A stretch of DNA of 41,122 nt, from assembly GCA_949287985.1 (NCBI GenBank), contig CASEIN010000039.1, positions 1 through 41,122 of the forward strand. The letters run 5' to 3'. Made by a program: the position numbers and the translations under genes. This DNA is from Mucispirillum schaedleri (GTDB lineage: Bacteria > Chrysiogenota > Deferribacteres > Deferribacterales > Mucispirillaceae). Numbering within the stretch: the first letter of the stretch is position 1; each line of letters starts with the position of its first letter. Shown piece after piece: positions 26,692 through 34,941 of the stretch. Under the pieces are notes generated by a model, which did not search any database, was not told the DNA's origin, and saw only the letters and a list, made by a program, of their open reading frames with translations.

Positions 26692-27459
26692 CTATACCTC
26701 ATTTAATAAATTCAGAAATTCTACATGTACAAGACCATTTGAAGCAATTAACCCATCGCAGTCTATATCGTGGTATCTGCCATCAAGTTTTGTAACAATA
26801 CCACCAGCTTCTCTAACAATAATCAAACCACCTGCCATATCCCATGGCTGTAAACGTGTTTCATAATATAAATCATATATGCCGCGAGCAGTATAACATA
26901 AATCAAGAGAAGCAGCCCCTGCCCTTCTAATTCCTCTTGTATTTAATAAAACCTGCTCTAGTATCTGCATTAAATAAGGCAAATTATCTTTTTTATAAGG
27001 AAATCCAGTTGCAATTAATGAATTAATTAAAGATGAGGTAGCAGATACTTTTATTTGAGAACCATTACAATATGCTCCCATACCTGTTTCTGCTGAATAT
27101 AATTCATTTAGTATAGGGTTATAAACTACTCCATATTTACCTTCTGTTTCTGTAATAACACCAACAGATACTGCCACAAATGGAACACCATGCACAAAAT
27201 TTGTAGTTCCATCTATTGGGTCGATATATATAACATTTTCATGTGGGTAATCTTTTTTATCTAAATTGGATTCTTCACCAACAATAGTAAAATCAGGAAA
27301 AAGTTTTTGTAGTTTTTCTTTTAAAAACTCCTCAGTTTTCACATCATATTCAGTTACTAAATCAACTTCTCCTTTATATTCAACATTTTTATTAGAATAA
27401 AAGCCAGTTTTAACTATTTCTCCAGCTTCCAAAACTATATCACTAATTTGTTTTAACAT
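26692..27459 (-). CDS. Inositol monophosphatase family protein
   Basis: A 255-residue lithium-sensitive phosphatase-fold enzyme that hydrolyses inositol 1-phosphate or similar sugar phosphates with magnesium. The metal ligands are visible: VGEESN near residue 62, YIDPIDGTTNFVHG near 82-95 and LQPWDMAGGLIIVREAGG near 204. RRAGAASLDLCYTARG fits the SuhB/IMPase branch. The substrate could also be NADP, PAP or fructose bisphosphate, but the motif set is closest to SuhB. AGAGGT precedes the ATG. It heads a unit with the DUF805 gene and is divergent from zapE. Confidence 0.9.
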   Translation of the reverse strand: MLKQISDIVLEAGEIVKTGFYSNKNVEYKGEVDLVTEYDVKTEEFLKEKLQKLFPDFTIVGEESNLDKKDYPHENVIYIDPIDGTTNFVHGVPFVAVSVGVITETEGKYGVVYNPILNELYSAETGMGAYCNGSQIKVSATSSLINSLIATGFPYKKDNLPYLMQILEQVLLNTRGIRRAGAASLDLCYTARGIYDLYYETRLQPWDMAGGLIIVREAGGIVTKLDGRYHDIDCDGLIASNGLVHVEFLNLLNEV

Positions 27460-27469
27460 AATAAACCTC

Positions 27470-27497
27470 TTGATTATTTTTTAAAAATATATATATT
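27470..27497 (+). promoter_or_regulatory. Promoter that may give a leaderless zapE mRNA
   Basis: TTGATT at 27470-27475 and TATATT at 27492-27497 have a 16-base spacer. The normal distance from the -10 box places the first transcribed base at or very near 27504, the A of the zapE ATG. No Shine-Dalgarno sequence is present upstream of that ATG. Confidence 0.4.
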
Positions 27498-27503
27498 CGT
27501 AAT

Positions 27504-28526
27504 ATGATAAACCATAATTATAAAGATATCAACATAATTAATTTTAATGTTTCAATTGATGAATGTTTTAATGAGCTTCGTCCTCACCCTAAATTTAAGG
27601 ACTGCACATTTGAAAGCTATCATGACGATAAAGAGTATCCTTATCAAGCAGAGTTAAAAGAGATACTGCGTAATATTTCTAACTCTCAAAAGAAAAAAGC
27701 AAAACGCTCTTTTTTTTCAAAAAAACAAAAAGAAAATAAAATTGCTAAAAATATATATATCGATGGAACATACGGTATTGGAAAAACTCACCTTCTTTCA
27801 GCCTGCTTTCATAATTTTAAAGGCACAAAAGCTTTTTTAAGTTTTTTAGAACTTACATATTTTATGAATTTTCTTGGTCTTGAAAAAACAATAGAGTTTT
27901 TTAAACCAATTGATTTACTATTAATTGATGAATTTGATTTAGATGACCCTGCAACTACAAGAATGGTTGCCAGGTTTATTGAAAGCATAAATAATGAAAC
28001 TACAATTATAACAACATCAAACAGGCTGCCAAAAGAACTAGGTGGTGGTAAATTTGATACAACACAGTTTGCAAGAGAACTTGGCATTATTTCTAACACA
28101 TTTGATACTATTACTGTAGAAGGTAAAAGTTTTAGGATAAATCTTGCTTCTTGGCAGGCTGTTTATTCTAATAAATCTTTTAGTGATGTTTTAAACTCAT
28201 ATGAAGCCAAACGTGATAAACTGCTTGTAGATTTTAATGATTTAATGAAAAAACTACAGGATAACCACCCCTTTAAATTTTTTGTAATACCAAAGAATTT
28301 TGATGCAATTTTTATTGAAAATTTCAAACCATTTACACAGTTAAATGATGCATTAAGATTTACAATATTTATTGATCACTGTTATTATCATGATACAAAA
28401 CTTTTCTTTAACTGTGAAATAAATGAAGATATATTTTCAAAAGAAATTATGGAAACATCATTTGAACGTCAGTTTTTAAGGTGTAATTCTAGACTTGATG
28501 AATTAGGCTTGTTCTTTAAAGAATAA
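27504..28526 (+). CDS. zapE: ZapE/AFG1-like ATPase
   Basis: A 340-residue AAA+ ATPase of the AFG1 family; E. coli ZapE acts at the division ring and destabilises FtsZ polymers. Walker A is GTYGIGKT at residues 88-95 and Walker B LLLIDEFDLDDP at 138-149, followed by ARFIESINNETTIITTSNRLPKEL (sensor 1 region) and the family-typical ELGIISNTFDTITVEGKSFR segment. The protein is somewhat diverged from the proteobacterial form, so the division role is inferred. There is no ribosome-binding site, and the promoter position suggests a leaderless transcript. It ends three bases from the convergent yaaA gene. Confidence 0.85.
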   Translation: MINHNYKDINIINFNVSIDECFNELRPHPKFKDCTFESYHDDKEYPYQAELKEILRNISNSQKKKAKRSFFSKKQKENKIAKNIYIDGTYGIGKTHLLSACFHNFKGTKAFLSFLELTYFMNFLGLEKTIEFFKPIDLLLIDEFDLDDPATTRMVARFIESINNETTIITTSNRLPKELGGGKFDTTQFARELGIISNTFDTITVEGKSFRINLASWQAVYSNKSFSDVLNSYEAKRDKLLVDFNDLMKKLQDNHPFKFFVIPKNFDAIFIENFKPFTQLNDALRFTIFIDHCYYHDTKLFFNCEINEDIFSKEIMETSFERQFLRCNSRLDELGLFFKE

Positions 28527-28529
28527 TTA

Positions 28530-29270
28530 TTATACCATAACTTCTAAAATTATTTCTTCTTTATTATTTTTCATAATAGTATCAATAATTTTTAAAGTTT
28601 CTGGCAGGTTTTGTAAAAGTTCATTATTGGATACTGCTCTGCATTCTGCCATAGTTTTAAGCAGTATTCCCCTGTATGCTTTTGAAAAATGGCTGACAAC
28701 CTTACCACCTTTTATAAATTTATATGTAGTATATGGTTTTTTTATTTGATAAAATTTTTCATATATTCCTGCACGTAAATCTATGATTTCTTCATTTTCT
28801 AAATACTTATCTAATGCATTAGAAAAATGTTCTTTATAGTATTTTTCATATGAAAAATTATTGATTTTAACACCCTGCTTAAACTTATAATAGGGTAATT
28901 TATCGCATGCCAACACAGGACCAAACAAATTTGAAAAAATAATAAGGTTATCTAAAATATATTCTTTAGCGTTTTCATCTAAAGAATTATAAGCGAGGTA
29001 AGAATAACTTACCCCGCTGTATCTTTCAATGGCAGAACATGTTTTTTCATCAAAAATATTATGCTGGTATTGTTTTATCTCATCAATATCTTTAATACCA
29101 AAAATATCTTGAATATCTTCTGCCCTGTTTTTCATTATATAATCATTGTAAATATTAACTGCATAGATTCTTTTTTCATATAGTTCTGGAAAGAAAAAAG
29201 AGTCTTTATTTACAGCACCACAATCATATAATTTTGTTTTACCTTCACTTGGTGAAAAAAGTATTTTCAT
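28530..29270 (-). CDS. yaaA: YaaA family peroxide-stress protein
   Basis: A 246-residue protein of the YaaA/UPF0246 (DUF328) family. The N-terminal MKILFSPSEGKTK, LAYNSLDENAKEYI near residue 94, FSNLFGPVLACDKLPYYKF near 112, IIDLRAGIYEKFY near 161 and VVSHFSKAYRG near 190 are the conserved blocks. In E. coli YaaA lowers free iron and protects DNA and proteins during hydrogen peroxide stress, under OxyR control. No OxyR-type site is evident here. It follows the CoA-transferase gene by six bases, with a poor ribosome-binding site of its own. Confidence 0.9.
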   Translation of the reverse strand: MKILFSPSEGKTKLYDCGAVNKDSFFFPELYEKRIYAVNIYNDYIMKNRAEDIQDIFGIKDIDEIKQYQHNIFDEKTCSAIERYSGVSYSYLAYNSLDENAKEYILDNLIIFSNLFGPVLACDKLPYYKFKQGVKINNFSYEKYYKEHFSNALDKYLENEEIIDLRAGIYEKFYQIKKPYTTYKFIKGGKVVSHFSKAYRGILLKTMAECRAVSNNELLQNLPETLKIIDTIMKNNKEEIILEVMV

Positions 29271-29276
29271 TACTAA

Positions 29277-30839
29277 CTACTTTTTCTCCCAAAAACGCAT
29301 TGTGCCATTTTCCTGCAGGCTAATATGCATATCATAACATTCTTTTAAAAGCTGAGGTTCATGGTGGTTACCTGTTGCTTTTGTTGCTCTATCAAGATAA
29401 TCTTTTAAATAATCTTTATAAGCAGGGTGAGCACATTTTTCTATCATTACTTTTGCCCTGTCTTTTGGATCAAGTCCTCTTAAATCTGCTAAACCTTGTT
29501 CTGTAACGATAACATCTAAATCATGTTCAGTATGGTCAACGTGTGGAACTTTTGGCACAACAGCAGATATACCAAACTCATCAGTTTTACTTGCTCTGCA
29601 TGATGGAGTATGCATAATAGAAACATAAGCAGCACGAGCAAAGTCACCAGAACCACCAATCCCATTTAACATTCTTGTTCCACCAACTAATGTTGAGTTT
29701 ATATGGCCATAAAAATCCACTTCAACTGGAGTATTCATAGAAATAACTCCAAGACGGCGAACTACTTCTGGGTTATTTGAAATCTGCATTGGTCTTAAAA
29801 GCACTTTTTCACGATAATTATCGTAATTTTTCCACCAGTGTTCAAAACCTTCATTTGATAATGAAACAGAAGTGGCATTTATAAATTTACATTTACCAGA
29901 GTCTAAAAATGGTAAAAATCCATCTTGTAAAACTTCTGAATAAACTGTTAAATTTTCAAATGGAGAATTAGTCAAACCCATTACAACAGCATTAGCAATA
30001 GAACCAACACCTGATTGTAATGGAAGTAAATTTTTAGGCATACGCCCAGCTTTAACTTCAGATTGGAAGAAATCAATAATATACTGAGCTATAGTATCAG
30101 ATACTTCATCACTTCCCCTAACTGCTCTGCCATTATCTGGTTTTGTAGATTCTATAATACCAACAATTTTACTTTTATCTGTAGGCACAAATGGTGTTCC
30201 TATTCTTTGTCTTACATCAGTAATAGGTATGATTTTTTTATAAGGTGGTTTATCGCTTAAGAAAATATCATGCATACCTTCAAATGATGGATTATGTGTA
30301 TTAATTTCTACAATAATTTTATTTGCCATAGCAATAAATTCTGGTGCAGCACCAACAGAACCTGCTAATATAATATTACCATTTTCATCAATAGCTGAAG
30401 CTTCTACCACTGCAATATCAAGACAATTACCATTATCTTTTGTATAATATCCATAGAAGAAATCTTGAGAAAACATAGATAAATGTTTATCTCCCATTTT
30501 TATGGAACCATCATTAATTTTTTTATTTAATACCTTTGCAGTTTGGTATGGCCAGCGCATATTAGTGAGTTCTAATTCTGCCCATCTATCTTCCACTTCT
30601 GCACCCATAGAAGCACCAACAAAAAGATTAAAACGCCATTTCCCTTGTAAATTGTTTTTTTCCACATAGTCCGCTAATACAAGTGGCATTACTTTAGGAT
30701 AGCCAACAGGTGTAAACCCTGAAAAACCAACGTTCAATATTCTTTTTTCTGTTTCCTTAAAATGGGGAATAAGCTGCTCTGGTGTAGTAATTTTTGAAAG
30801 CAGGCTTTTATCCCTTATTCTGTTTTCTAGTTCAGACAT
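29277..30839 (-). CDS. Acetyl-CoA hydrolase / succinyl-CoA:acetate CoA-transferase
   Basis: A 520-residue class I CoA-transferase of the AcoT/Cat1 type that moves CoA between acetate, succinate or propionate. The catalytic glutamate lies in LTVYSEVLQDGFLPFLDSG near residue 300, the glycine loop GGSGDFARAAY near 395 helps bind CoA, and VTEQGLADLRGLDPKDRA near 445 is the C-terminal signature. LPLQSGVGSIANAV near 270 is also conserved. Strict hydrolase and transferase activity cannot be separated by sequence, but the length and motifs fit succinyl-CoA:acetate CoA-transferase, used in acetate metabolism with a TCA-cycle shunt. GGAGGA lies before the ATG. Confidence 0.9.
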   Translation of the reverse strand: MSELENRIRDKSLLSKITTPEQLIPHFKETEKRILNVGFSGFTPVGYPKVMPLVLADYVEKNNLQGKWRFNLFVGASMGAEVEDRWAELELTNMRWPYQTAKVLNKKINDGSIKMGDKHLSMFSQDFFYGYYTKDNGNCLDIAVVEASAIDENGNIILAGSVGAAPEFIAMANKIIVEINTHNPSFEGMHDIFLSDKPPYKKIIPITDVRQRIGTPFVPTDKSKIVGIIESTKPDNGRAVRGSDEVSDTIAQYIIDFFQSEVKAGRMPKNLLPLQSGVGSIANAVVMGLTNSPFENLTVYSEVLQDGFLPFLDSGKCKFINATSVSLSNEGFEHWWKNYDNYREKVLLRPMQISNNPEVVRRLGVISMNTPVEVDFYGHINSTLVGGTRMLNGIGGSGDFARAAYVSIMHTPSCRASKTDEFGISAVVPKVPHVDHTEHDLDVIVTEQGLADLRGLDPKDRAKVMIEKCAHPAYKDYLKDYLDRATKATGNHHEPQLLKECYDMHISLQENGTMRFWEKK

Positions 30840-30879
30840 AATTAAGTCCTCCTCTTCTACTTATTTATTATCCTTATAA

Positions 30880-31950
30880 TTATCCTTTATAGTTTACTGG
30901 TATGTAATCACAAAATGGCTCTTCTGAAAGATAAGAACCTGTTACAGCATAAGCTCTTGCACGGCAGCCACCACAAACTTTTAAATATTTACATACGCCA
31001 CATTTACCTTCATAGCGTCTAAAATCGCGTAAATCTTCAAAAAGTCCTGAATTATCCCATATTTCTTTTAATGATTTTTCAAATACATTACCAGCAGGTT
31101 CTGGGAAGTAAGAACAAGGCAGCACATCACCTTCTGAGTTAATAAAACATATTGTCTGCCCAGCAATACAGCCTTTTCCACCACCTGTAGAAAATGTAAG
31201 GCTTCTTCTTTCTGTATTCTTTCCTTCTTCCTTACTCTTATCATGCCATATTCTATAATACTGCGGCGCACAAGTTGGACGAACAAGTATTTCTTCCTCT
31301 TCACGCTCCATTTTATAGTGCCATTCTAATATTTCTTCATAATCTTCTTTTGATACAAGTTCTTTAAAAATTTCCTCACCCCTGCCTGTAGGGACAATTA
31401 AAAACATATACCAAGCATGAGCACCTAAAGATTTTGCTTTTCTAAAGGTTTCCATAATATATGGCTGATTACGTTTTGTAAAAGACGAGTTTATAATAAA
31501 CTTGATATCATGTTTATTAAATAAAGCAGCAGCTCTTTCCACACCATCAAAAGCACCTTCTATGCCGCCTCTAAAATCATCATGCACCTCTGCATTTGGA
31601 CCATCAAGACTTAAAGATACAATGCGAATACCTGCATCTTTTATTTTATCGCAAATTTCATCTGTAACAAGCACTCCATTTGTAGCCATAGCCATTTTTA
31701 AGCCAGATTGAGTGCCGTATTTAGCAATATCAAAAACATCAGGTCTTGTAAGTGGTTCTCCACCAGAAATAACAACAACTGGCGAAGCAAATGAAGATAT
31801 ATCATCTATTAAATTTTTTGCTTTTTCTAAAGTAAATTTACCAACAGGGGAACATTCTTCTGATGATGAACGACAGTGAACACATCTAAGATTACAAGCC
31901 GATGTTATTTCCCATGCCATCCATTTTAAATCCCATTTTTTTTCTTCCAT
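30880..31950 (-). CDS. ahbD: Heme b synthase, radical SAM (AhbD)
   Basis: AhbD removes two propionate carboxyls of iron-coproporphyrin III to give heme b, the last step of the siroheme-dependent pathway. The 356-residue radical SAM protein has Cys19, Cys23 and Cys26 in the CNLRCVHC cluster site, GGEPLTRPD near residue 64, [12 protein letters not shown] near 153 and [16 protein letters not shown] near 178, which set AhbD apart from the related NirJ/AhbC. A C-terminal SPASM-like domain supplies cysteines in [21 protein letters not shown] precedes the ATG. ahbA/B/C are not in the window. It is transcribed alone from a TAGACT promoter. Confidence 0.88.
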   Translation of the reverse strand: MEEKKWDLKWMAWEITSACNLRCVHCRSSSEECSPVGKFTLEKAKNLIDDISSFASPVVVISGGEPLTRPDVFDIAKYGTQSGLKMAMATNGVLVTDEICDKIKDAGIRIVSLSLDGPNAEVHDDFRGGIEGAFDGVERAAALFNKHDIKFIINSSFTKRNQPYIMETFRKAKSLGAHAWYMFLIVPTGRGEEIFKELVSKEDYEEILEWHYKMEREEEEILVRPTCAPQYYRIWHDKSKEEGKNTERRSLTFSTGGGKGCIAGQTICFINSEGDVLPCSYFPEPAGNVFEKSLKEIWDNSGLFEDLRDFRRYEGKCGVCKYLKVCGGCRARAYAVTGSYLSEEPFCDYIPVNYKG

Positions 31951-31980
31951 ATATACACCTTAAAATTTTTATGTATTACA

Positions 31981-32009
31981 ATTGTATATTATTTTTTAAA
32001 AAAAGTCTA
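31981..32009 (-). promoter_or_regulatory. Promoter of ahbD
   Basis: On the minus strand TAGACT (32009-32004) and TACAAT (31986-31981) are separated by 17 bases; the predicted start is about 24 bases before the ATG. The -35 box is the same as the one before the phosphofructokinase gene. Confidence 0.45.
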
Positions 32010-32053
32010 TGTTATAAAATTAAAACAATACTTTTTTTATATTTTTTACACAA

Positions 32054-32860
32054 TTACCTTAAATATTTATATAAATCATCACCAATAGTATATATAAAAT
32101 ATGCTTCATCAATATTTAATTGGTTAAGTTCATATGATTCAGGCAGTGGCACTTTTCCCATGTTTTTAAGAACTCTCATCACTTCCCTATCTAAATTAGG
32201 ATACCCGCTTGATTCTATCATTCTAATATTTACTATAGACCCATCTTTCAAAATTGAAAAGGTCATTTTTACAACACCTGATTCTCCACGTGCTACAGAC
32301 TGGGCAGGATAATCCCATAATTGATATACCCTTTGTTTAAATTTAAAGAAATATGATGCATATCTTTCTTCAAATTTATTATATGATGCTGTATCTTCAC
32401 CTTTTGGTTGCACTTTCTTTTCATTTAAAATATTATCTAATATTGCATTATTATCATATAGATTTATACTGTTTGCAGCTACACTGCTACTTTCATCAAC
32501 TTCTGCAATTTTTTCTTTATTTTCAGCTTTTGGAATATTTATATCTTCTTTTACTGGCACTTTTTCTTGTTTAGGTGCTGCTTCCTTACTGCCAGTTTCA
32601 ATACCTGCATTTTTTCCACCTGTCTTATTATGGTCCAAAGTAGTTTCTTCTGTTTCTATTTCAGGCTCTACAGGAATTACTTCTTCAAGCACTTCTTCAT
32701 TATCAAGACTACTTTTAGGTATAACAGATACCTCCACAGGTTCTGAACCTTTAAAGTCCTCTTTTTTTTCGATTGGAACAAATTTTACAAAAACTATTAT
32801 TAAAATATGCAGTAATAAAGATAGTAAAACTGCTATAATTATTGATTTATTTCTATTCAT
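32054..32860 (-). CDS. TonB-family energy transducer
   Basis: A 268-residue protein with the three-part TonB layout: an N-terminal membrane helix (about residues 6-27), a charged periplasmic spacer rich in Glu, Pro and Lys (about 35-130), and a C-terminal TonB domain with YPAQSVARGESGVVKMTFSI near residue 188, DGSIVNIRMIESSGYPNLD and a VPLP ending block. Such proteins couple proton-motive force, through ExbB/ExbD, to outer-membrane receptors or secretion systems. No exbB, exbD or receptor gene is adjacent, so it is a stand-alone copy. Between it and hsp20 lies a 140-base divergent control region. Confidence 0.85.
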   Translation of the reverse strand: MNRNKSIIIAVLLSLLLHILIIVFVKFVPIEKKEDFKGSEPVEVSVIPKSSLDNEEVLEEVIPVEPEIETEETTLDHNKTGGKNAGIETGSKEAAPKQEKVPVKEDINIPKAENKEKIAEVDESSSVAANSINLYDNNAILDNILNEKKVQPKGEDTASYNKFEERYASYFFKFKQRVYQLWDYPAQSVARGESGVVKMTFSILKDGSIVNIRMIESSGYPNLDREVMRVLKNMGKVPLPESYELNQLNIDEAYFIYTIGDDLYKYLR

Positions 32861-32940
32861 ATCACCATACTTATTATAAACAACACTTGTAGTATAACAC
32901 TACTTTTAAAAAAATAAAAATTATTTTTTTTATAAAATCA

Positions 32941-32961
32941 CTTGACAATATAATACTCAAG
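32941..32961 (+). promoter_or_regulatory. HAIR operator for HspR
   Basis: CTTGACA-N7-ACTCAAG at 32941-32961 matches the HspR-associated inverted repeat consensus CTTGAGT-N7-ACTCAAG, with a perfect right arm, the right spacing, and the first five bases of the left arm conserved. The left arm contains TTGACA (32942-32947), the -35 box of the operon promoter, so bound repressor would exclude RNA polymerase. The hspR gene is the third gene of this operon, making the loop autoregulatory. Confidence 0.85.
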
Positions 32962-32972
32962 TCACATATTAT
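32942..32972 (+). promoter_or_regulatory. Promoter of the heat-shock operon
   Basis: A consensus TTGACA at 32942-32947 lies inside the operator. The best -10 candidates are TATTAT at 32967-32972 (19-base spacer) or CATATT at 32965-32970 (17-base spacer). The long or poor -10 pairing is compatible with a strong promoter held down by HspR. The hsp20 GTG is about 28-30 bases downstream. Confidence 0.55.
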
Positions 32973-33000
32973 ATAAAGATTAAATTATGAGGGTGAAAAA

Positions 33001-33438
33001 GTGAGTATAATGAAATGGGATCCATTAAAAGACTTATTCTATATGGAAAAACATATAGACAAGCTTATCGCTTCATCATTTAAGCAGGCAGAAAGCAACT
33101 TTATGCCTTATGTTGATGTTATTGAAAATGAAGAATATATAATATTAATAGCTGAGCTTGCAGGTGTAAATGAAAGTGATATGGAAGTTACAATAAGTGA
33201 TGGTATTCTTACAATTAGCGGTGTTAAAACTTCATCTATGGATATATATCCAGAAGATGAATATTATTATAAGATAGAACGACCATATGGCAAATTTTTA
33301 AGAAGTTTTGCTTTACCTGCAAACGTTAATACTGAAGTAATAAAAGCTTCTTTAAAAGATGGGCTTTTAAAAATAGTGCTTACAAAAACAAATAAAAGTA
33401 AAAGTAAAACAATAAAAATAGTATCAAATGATAAATAG
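33001..33438 (+). CDS. Small heat-shock protein Hsp20
   Basis: A 145-residue alpha-crystallin-type chaperone that holds unfolding proteins for later refolding by DnaK/DnaJ/ClpB. The N-terminal part is short (about 35 residues), followed by the crystallin domain with [30 protein letters not shown] and the [10 protein letters not shown] signature near residue 119; a lysine-rich tail ends the protein. It starts at GTG 33001, five bases after GAGGGTG. It is the first gene of hsp20 - dnaJ - hspR - clpB and is controlled by the HAIR site upstream. Confidence 0.93.
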   Translation: MSIMKWDPLKDLFYMEKHIDKLIASSFKQAESNFMPYVDVIENEEYIILIAELAGVNESDMEVTISDGILTISGVKTSSMDIYPEDEYYYKIERPYGKFLRSFALPANVNTEVIKASLKDGLLKIVLTKTNKSKSKTIKIVSNDK

Positions 33439-33446
33439 AGGGATAT

Positions 33447-34553
33447 ATGGCAAAAAATTATTATGATATTTTAGAAGTTAGTAAGAATGCTACTGCTGAT
33501 GAAATTAAAAAAAGTTATAGAAAGCTTGCAAGGAAATATCACCCAGATGTTAACCCAGGTGATAAAGAGGCAGAAAGCAAATTTAAAGAGCTTTCAGAAG
33601 CGTATGCTGTTCTTTCTGACGAAGAAAAACGTAAAGAGTATGATTCAATAGGTCATAATGCTTTTACAAACAGTGGGCATGGATATAACTTTAAAAATAT
33701 GAATTACGATGATATGCGTAATTTTAATTTTGGTGGAACTTCTTTTGAAGATTTGTTTGGTGATTTTTTTGGTGGATTTTCTACTGGTTCTTCAAGGGGC
33801 AGAACTCAAAAAAAAGCTGCTAAAGGCAGTGATATAGTTTATTCTATAAAAGTCCCTTTTGCTGATGCTGTTAAAGGTTCTACATATGATTTAAATATAA
33901 AACATGATGCAGAATGCCCAACATGTCATGGAACAGGTGGCAAAAAAACATCATGTAGTGCCTGTCATGGAACTGGTCTTAAAAATGATGGTGGTTTCTT
34001 TGCTTCCCCTTGTAGTGCTTGTGGTGGAACTGGCGAAAAAATTATTGATACATGTAAAGACTGCCATGGCAGAGGATATGTTAATGTATCTGAAAAAATA
34101 AAAATAAAAATTCCAGCAGGTGTTGATAATGATTCTAAAATAAGAATTGCAGGTAAAGGAAACTCAGCAGGCAGCAATTATCCTGCAGGGGATTTATATA
34201 TTAAAACAAACATAATTGATAGCCCAGTTTATGAAAGACAGGGAAATGATTTATATATTAACATGGATATAGATATTTTTGAAGCAGCACTTGGCACAAA
34301 ATTAACAGTGCCAACCCCATATGGAGCTGTTAACTTAAATATCCCTGTTGGTGTAAAAAGTGGACAAAAACTACGTATAAAAGGTAAAGGTATGCCAGTA
34401 TTAAAAAAAGATACTTATGGTGATTTATATATTGTTATAAATATTAAAGCACCTGCTAATTTAAGAGAAGAAGCAAAAGAGTTACTTATATCTGCACAAA
34501 AAATGACTACACCAATAGATAGAAGTGATATTATTGCAAAAGGCACAATATAG
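33447..34553 (+). CDS. dnaJ: Chaperone DnaJ
   Basis: A 368-residue type I J-protein that stimulates DnaK. It has the J domain ([20 protein letters not shown] with the HPD triplet in YHPDVNPG), a Gly/Phe-rich linker (about 75-115), four zinc-finger repeats ([33 protein letters not shown]) and the C-terminal substrate-binding domains ([15 protein letters not shown]). No dnaK or grpE is nearby, which suggests that the main DnaK operon lies elsewhere and that this copy serves the ClpB/Hsp20 disaggregation unit. It starts 8 bases after hsp20, with AGAGGGATAT upstream. Confidence 0.94.
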   Translation: MAKNYYDILEVSKNATADEIKKSYRKLARKYHPDVNPGDKEAESKFKELSEAYAVLSDEEKRKEYDSIGHNAFTNSGHGYNFKNMNYDDMRNFNFGGTSFEDLFGDFFGGFSTGSSRGRTQKKAAKGSDIVYSIKVPFADAVKGSTYDLNIKHDAECPTCHGTGGKKTSCSACHGTGLKNDGGFFASPCSACGGTGEKIIDTCKDCHGRGYVNVSEKIKIKIPAGVDNDSKIRIAGKGNSAGSNYPAGDLYIKTNIIDSPVYERQGNDLYINMDIDIFEAALGTKLTVPTPYGAVNLNIPVGVKSGQKLRIKGKGMPVLKKDTYGDLYIVINIKAPANLREEAKELLISAQKMTTPIDRSDIIAKGTI

Positions 34554-34562
34554 GTTATTTTT

Positions 34563-34925
34563 ATGGATAAAAATTTACCAAAATACATGATAAGTGTTGC
34601 TTCAGAACTTTTAGGGCTGCACCCACAAACTTTAAGACAGTATGAACGTTTAGGGCTTGTAGTGCCTACAAGGGTTGATGGTAAAAACAGGCTGTATTCT
34701 GAAAATGATATTGAAAAATTACAGCTTATAACTAACTTAACAAAGCAGCATGGGGTAAATTTAGCTGGTGTTGAAATTATTATTAATATGCAGGAACAAA
34801 TATCTGCATTAAATGATAAAATAAACCAAATAGAAACAAATATAAAAATAAAATATGGAGAGGATATTTCTATAATACCAAAAGAAAAAAATAATATAAG
34901 AATAATAAAAATAGAAAAAGAGTAA
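34563..34925 (+). CDS. hspR: MerR-family heat-shock repressor HspR
   Basis: A 120-residue repressor. The MerR winged helix-turn-helix is at residues 7-70: [28 protein letters not shown] and [15 protein letters not shown], which is close to HspR of actinobacteria and epsilonproteobacteria. The C-terminal half is a short helical segment and a lysine-rich tail without the effector domain of metal- or drug-sensing MerR proteins. HspR represses chaperone operons at HAIR sites, with DnaK as co-repressor in Streptomyces. A matching HAIR site lies before hsp20, so it controls its own operon. It starts nine bases after dnaJ. Confidence 0.92.
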   Translation: MDKNLPKYMISVASELLGLHPQTLRQYERLGLVVPTRVDGKNRLYSENDIEKLQLITNLTKQHGVNLAGVEIIINMQEQISALNDKINQIETNIKIKYGEDISIIPKEKNNIRIIKIEKE

Positions 34926-34941
34926 GAGAAGGTATAAAAGT

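Noticed and set aside
33904-34101. Second plus-strand frame inside the DnaJ zinc-finger region
   Set aside because: It is the shifted reading of the repeated CxxCxGxG codons, giving a repetitive valine- and histidine-rich product; no independent start signal.
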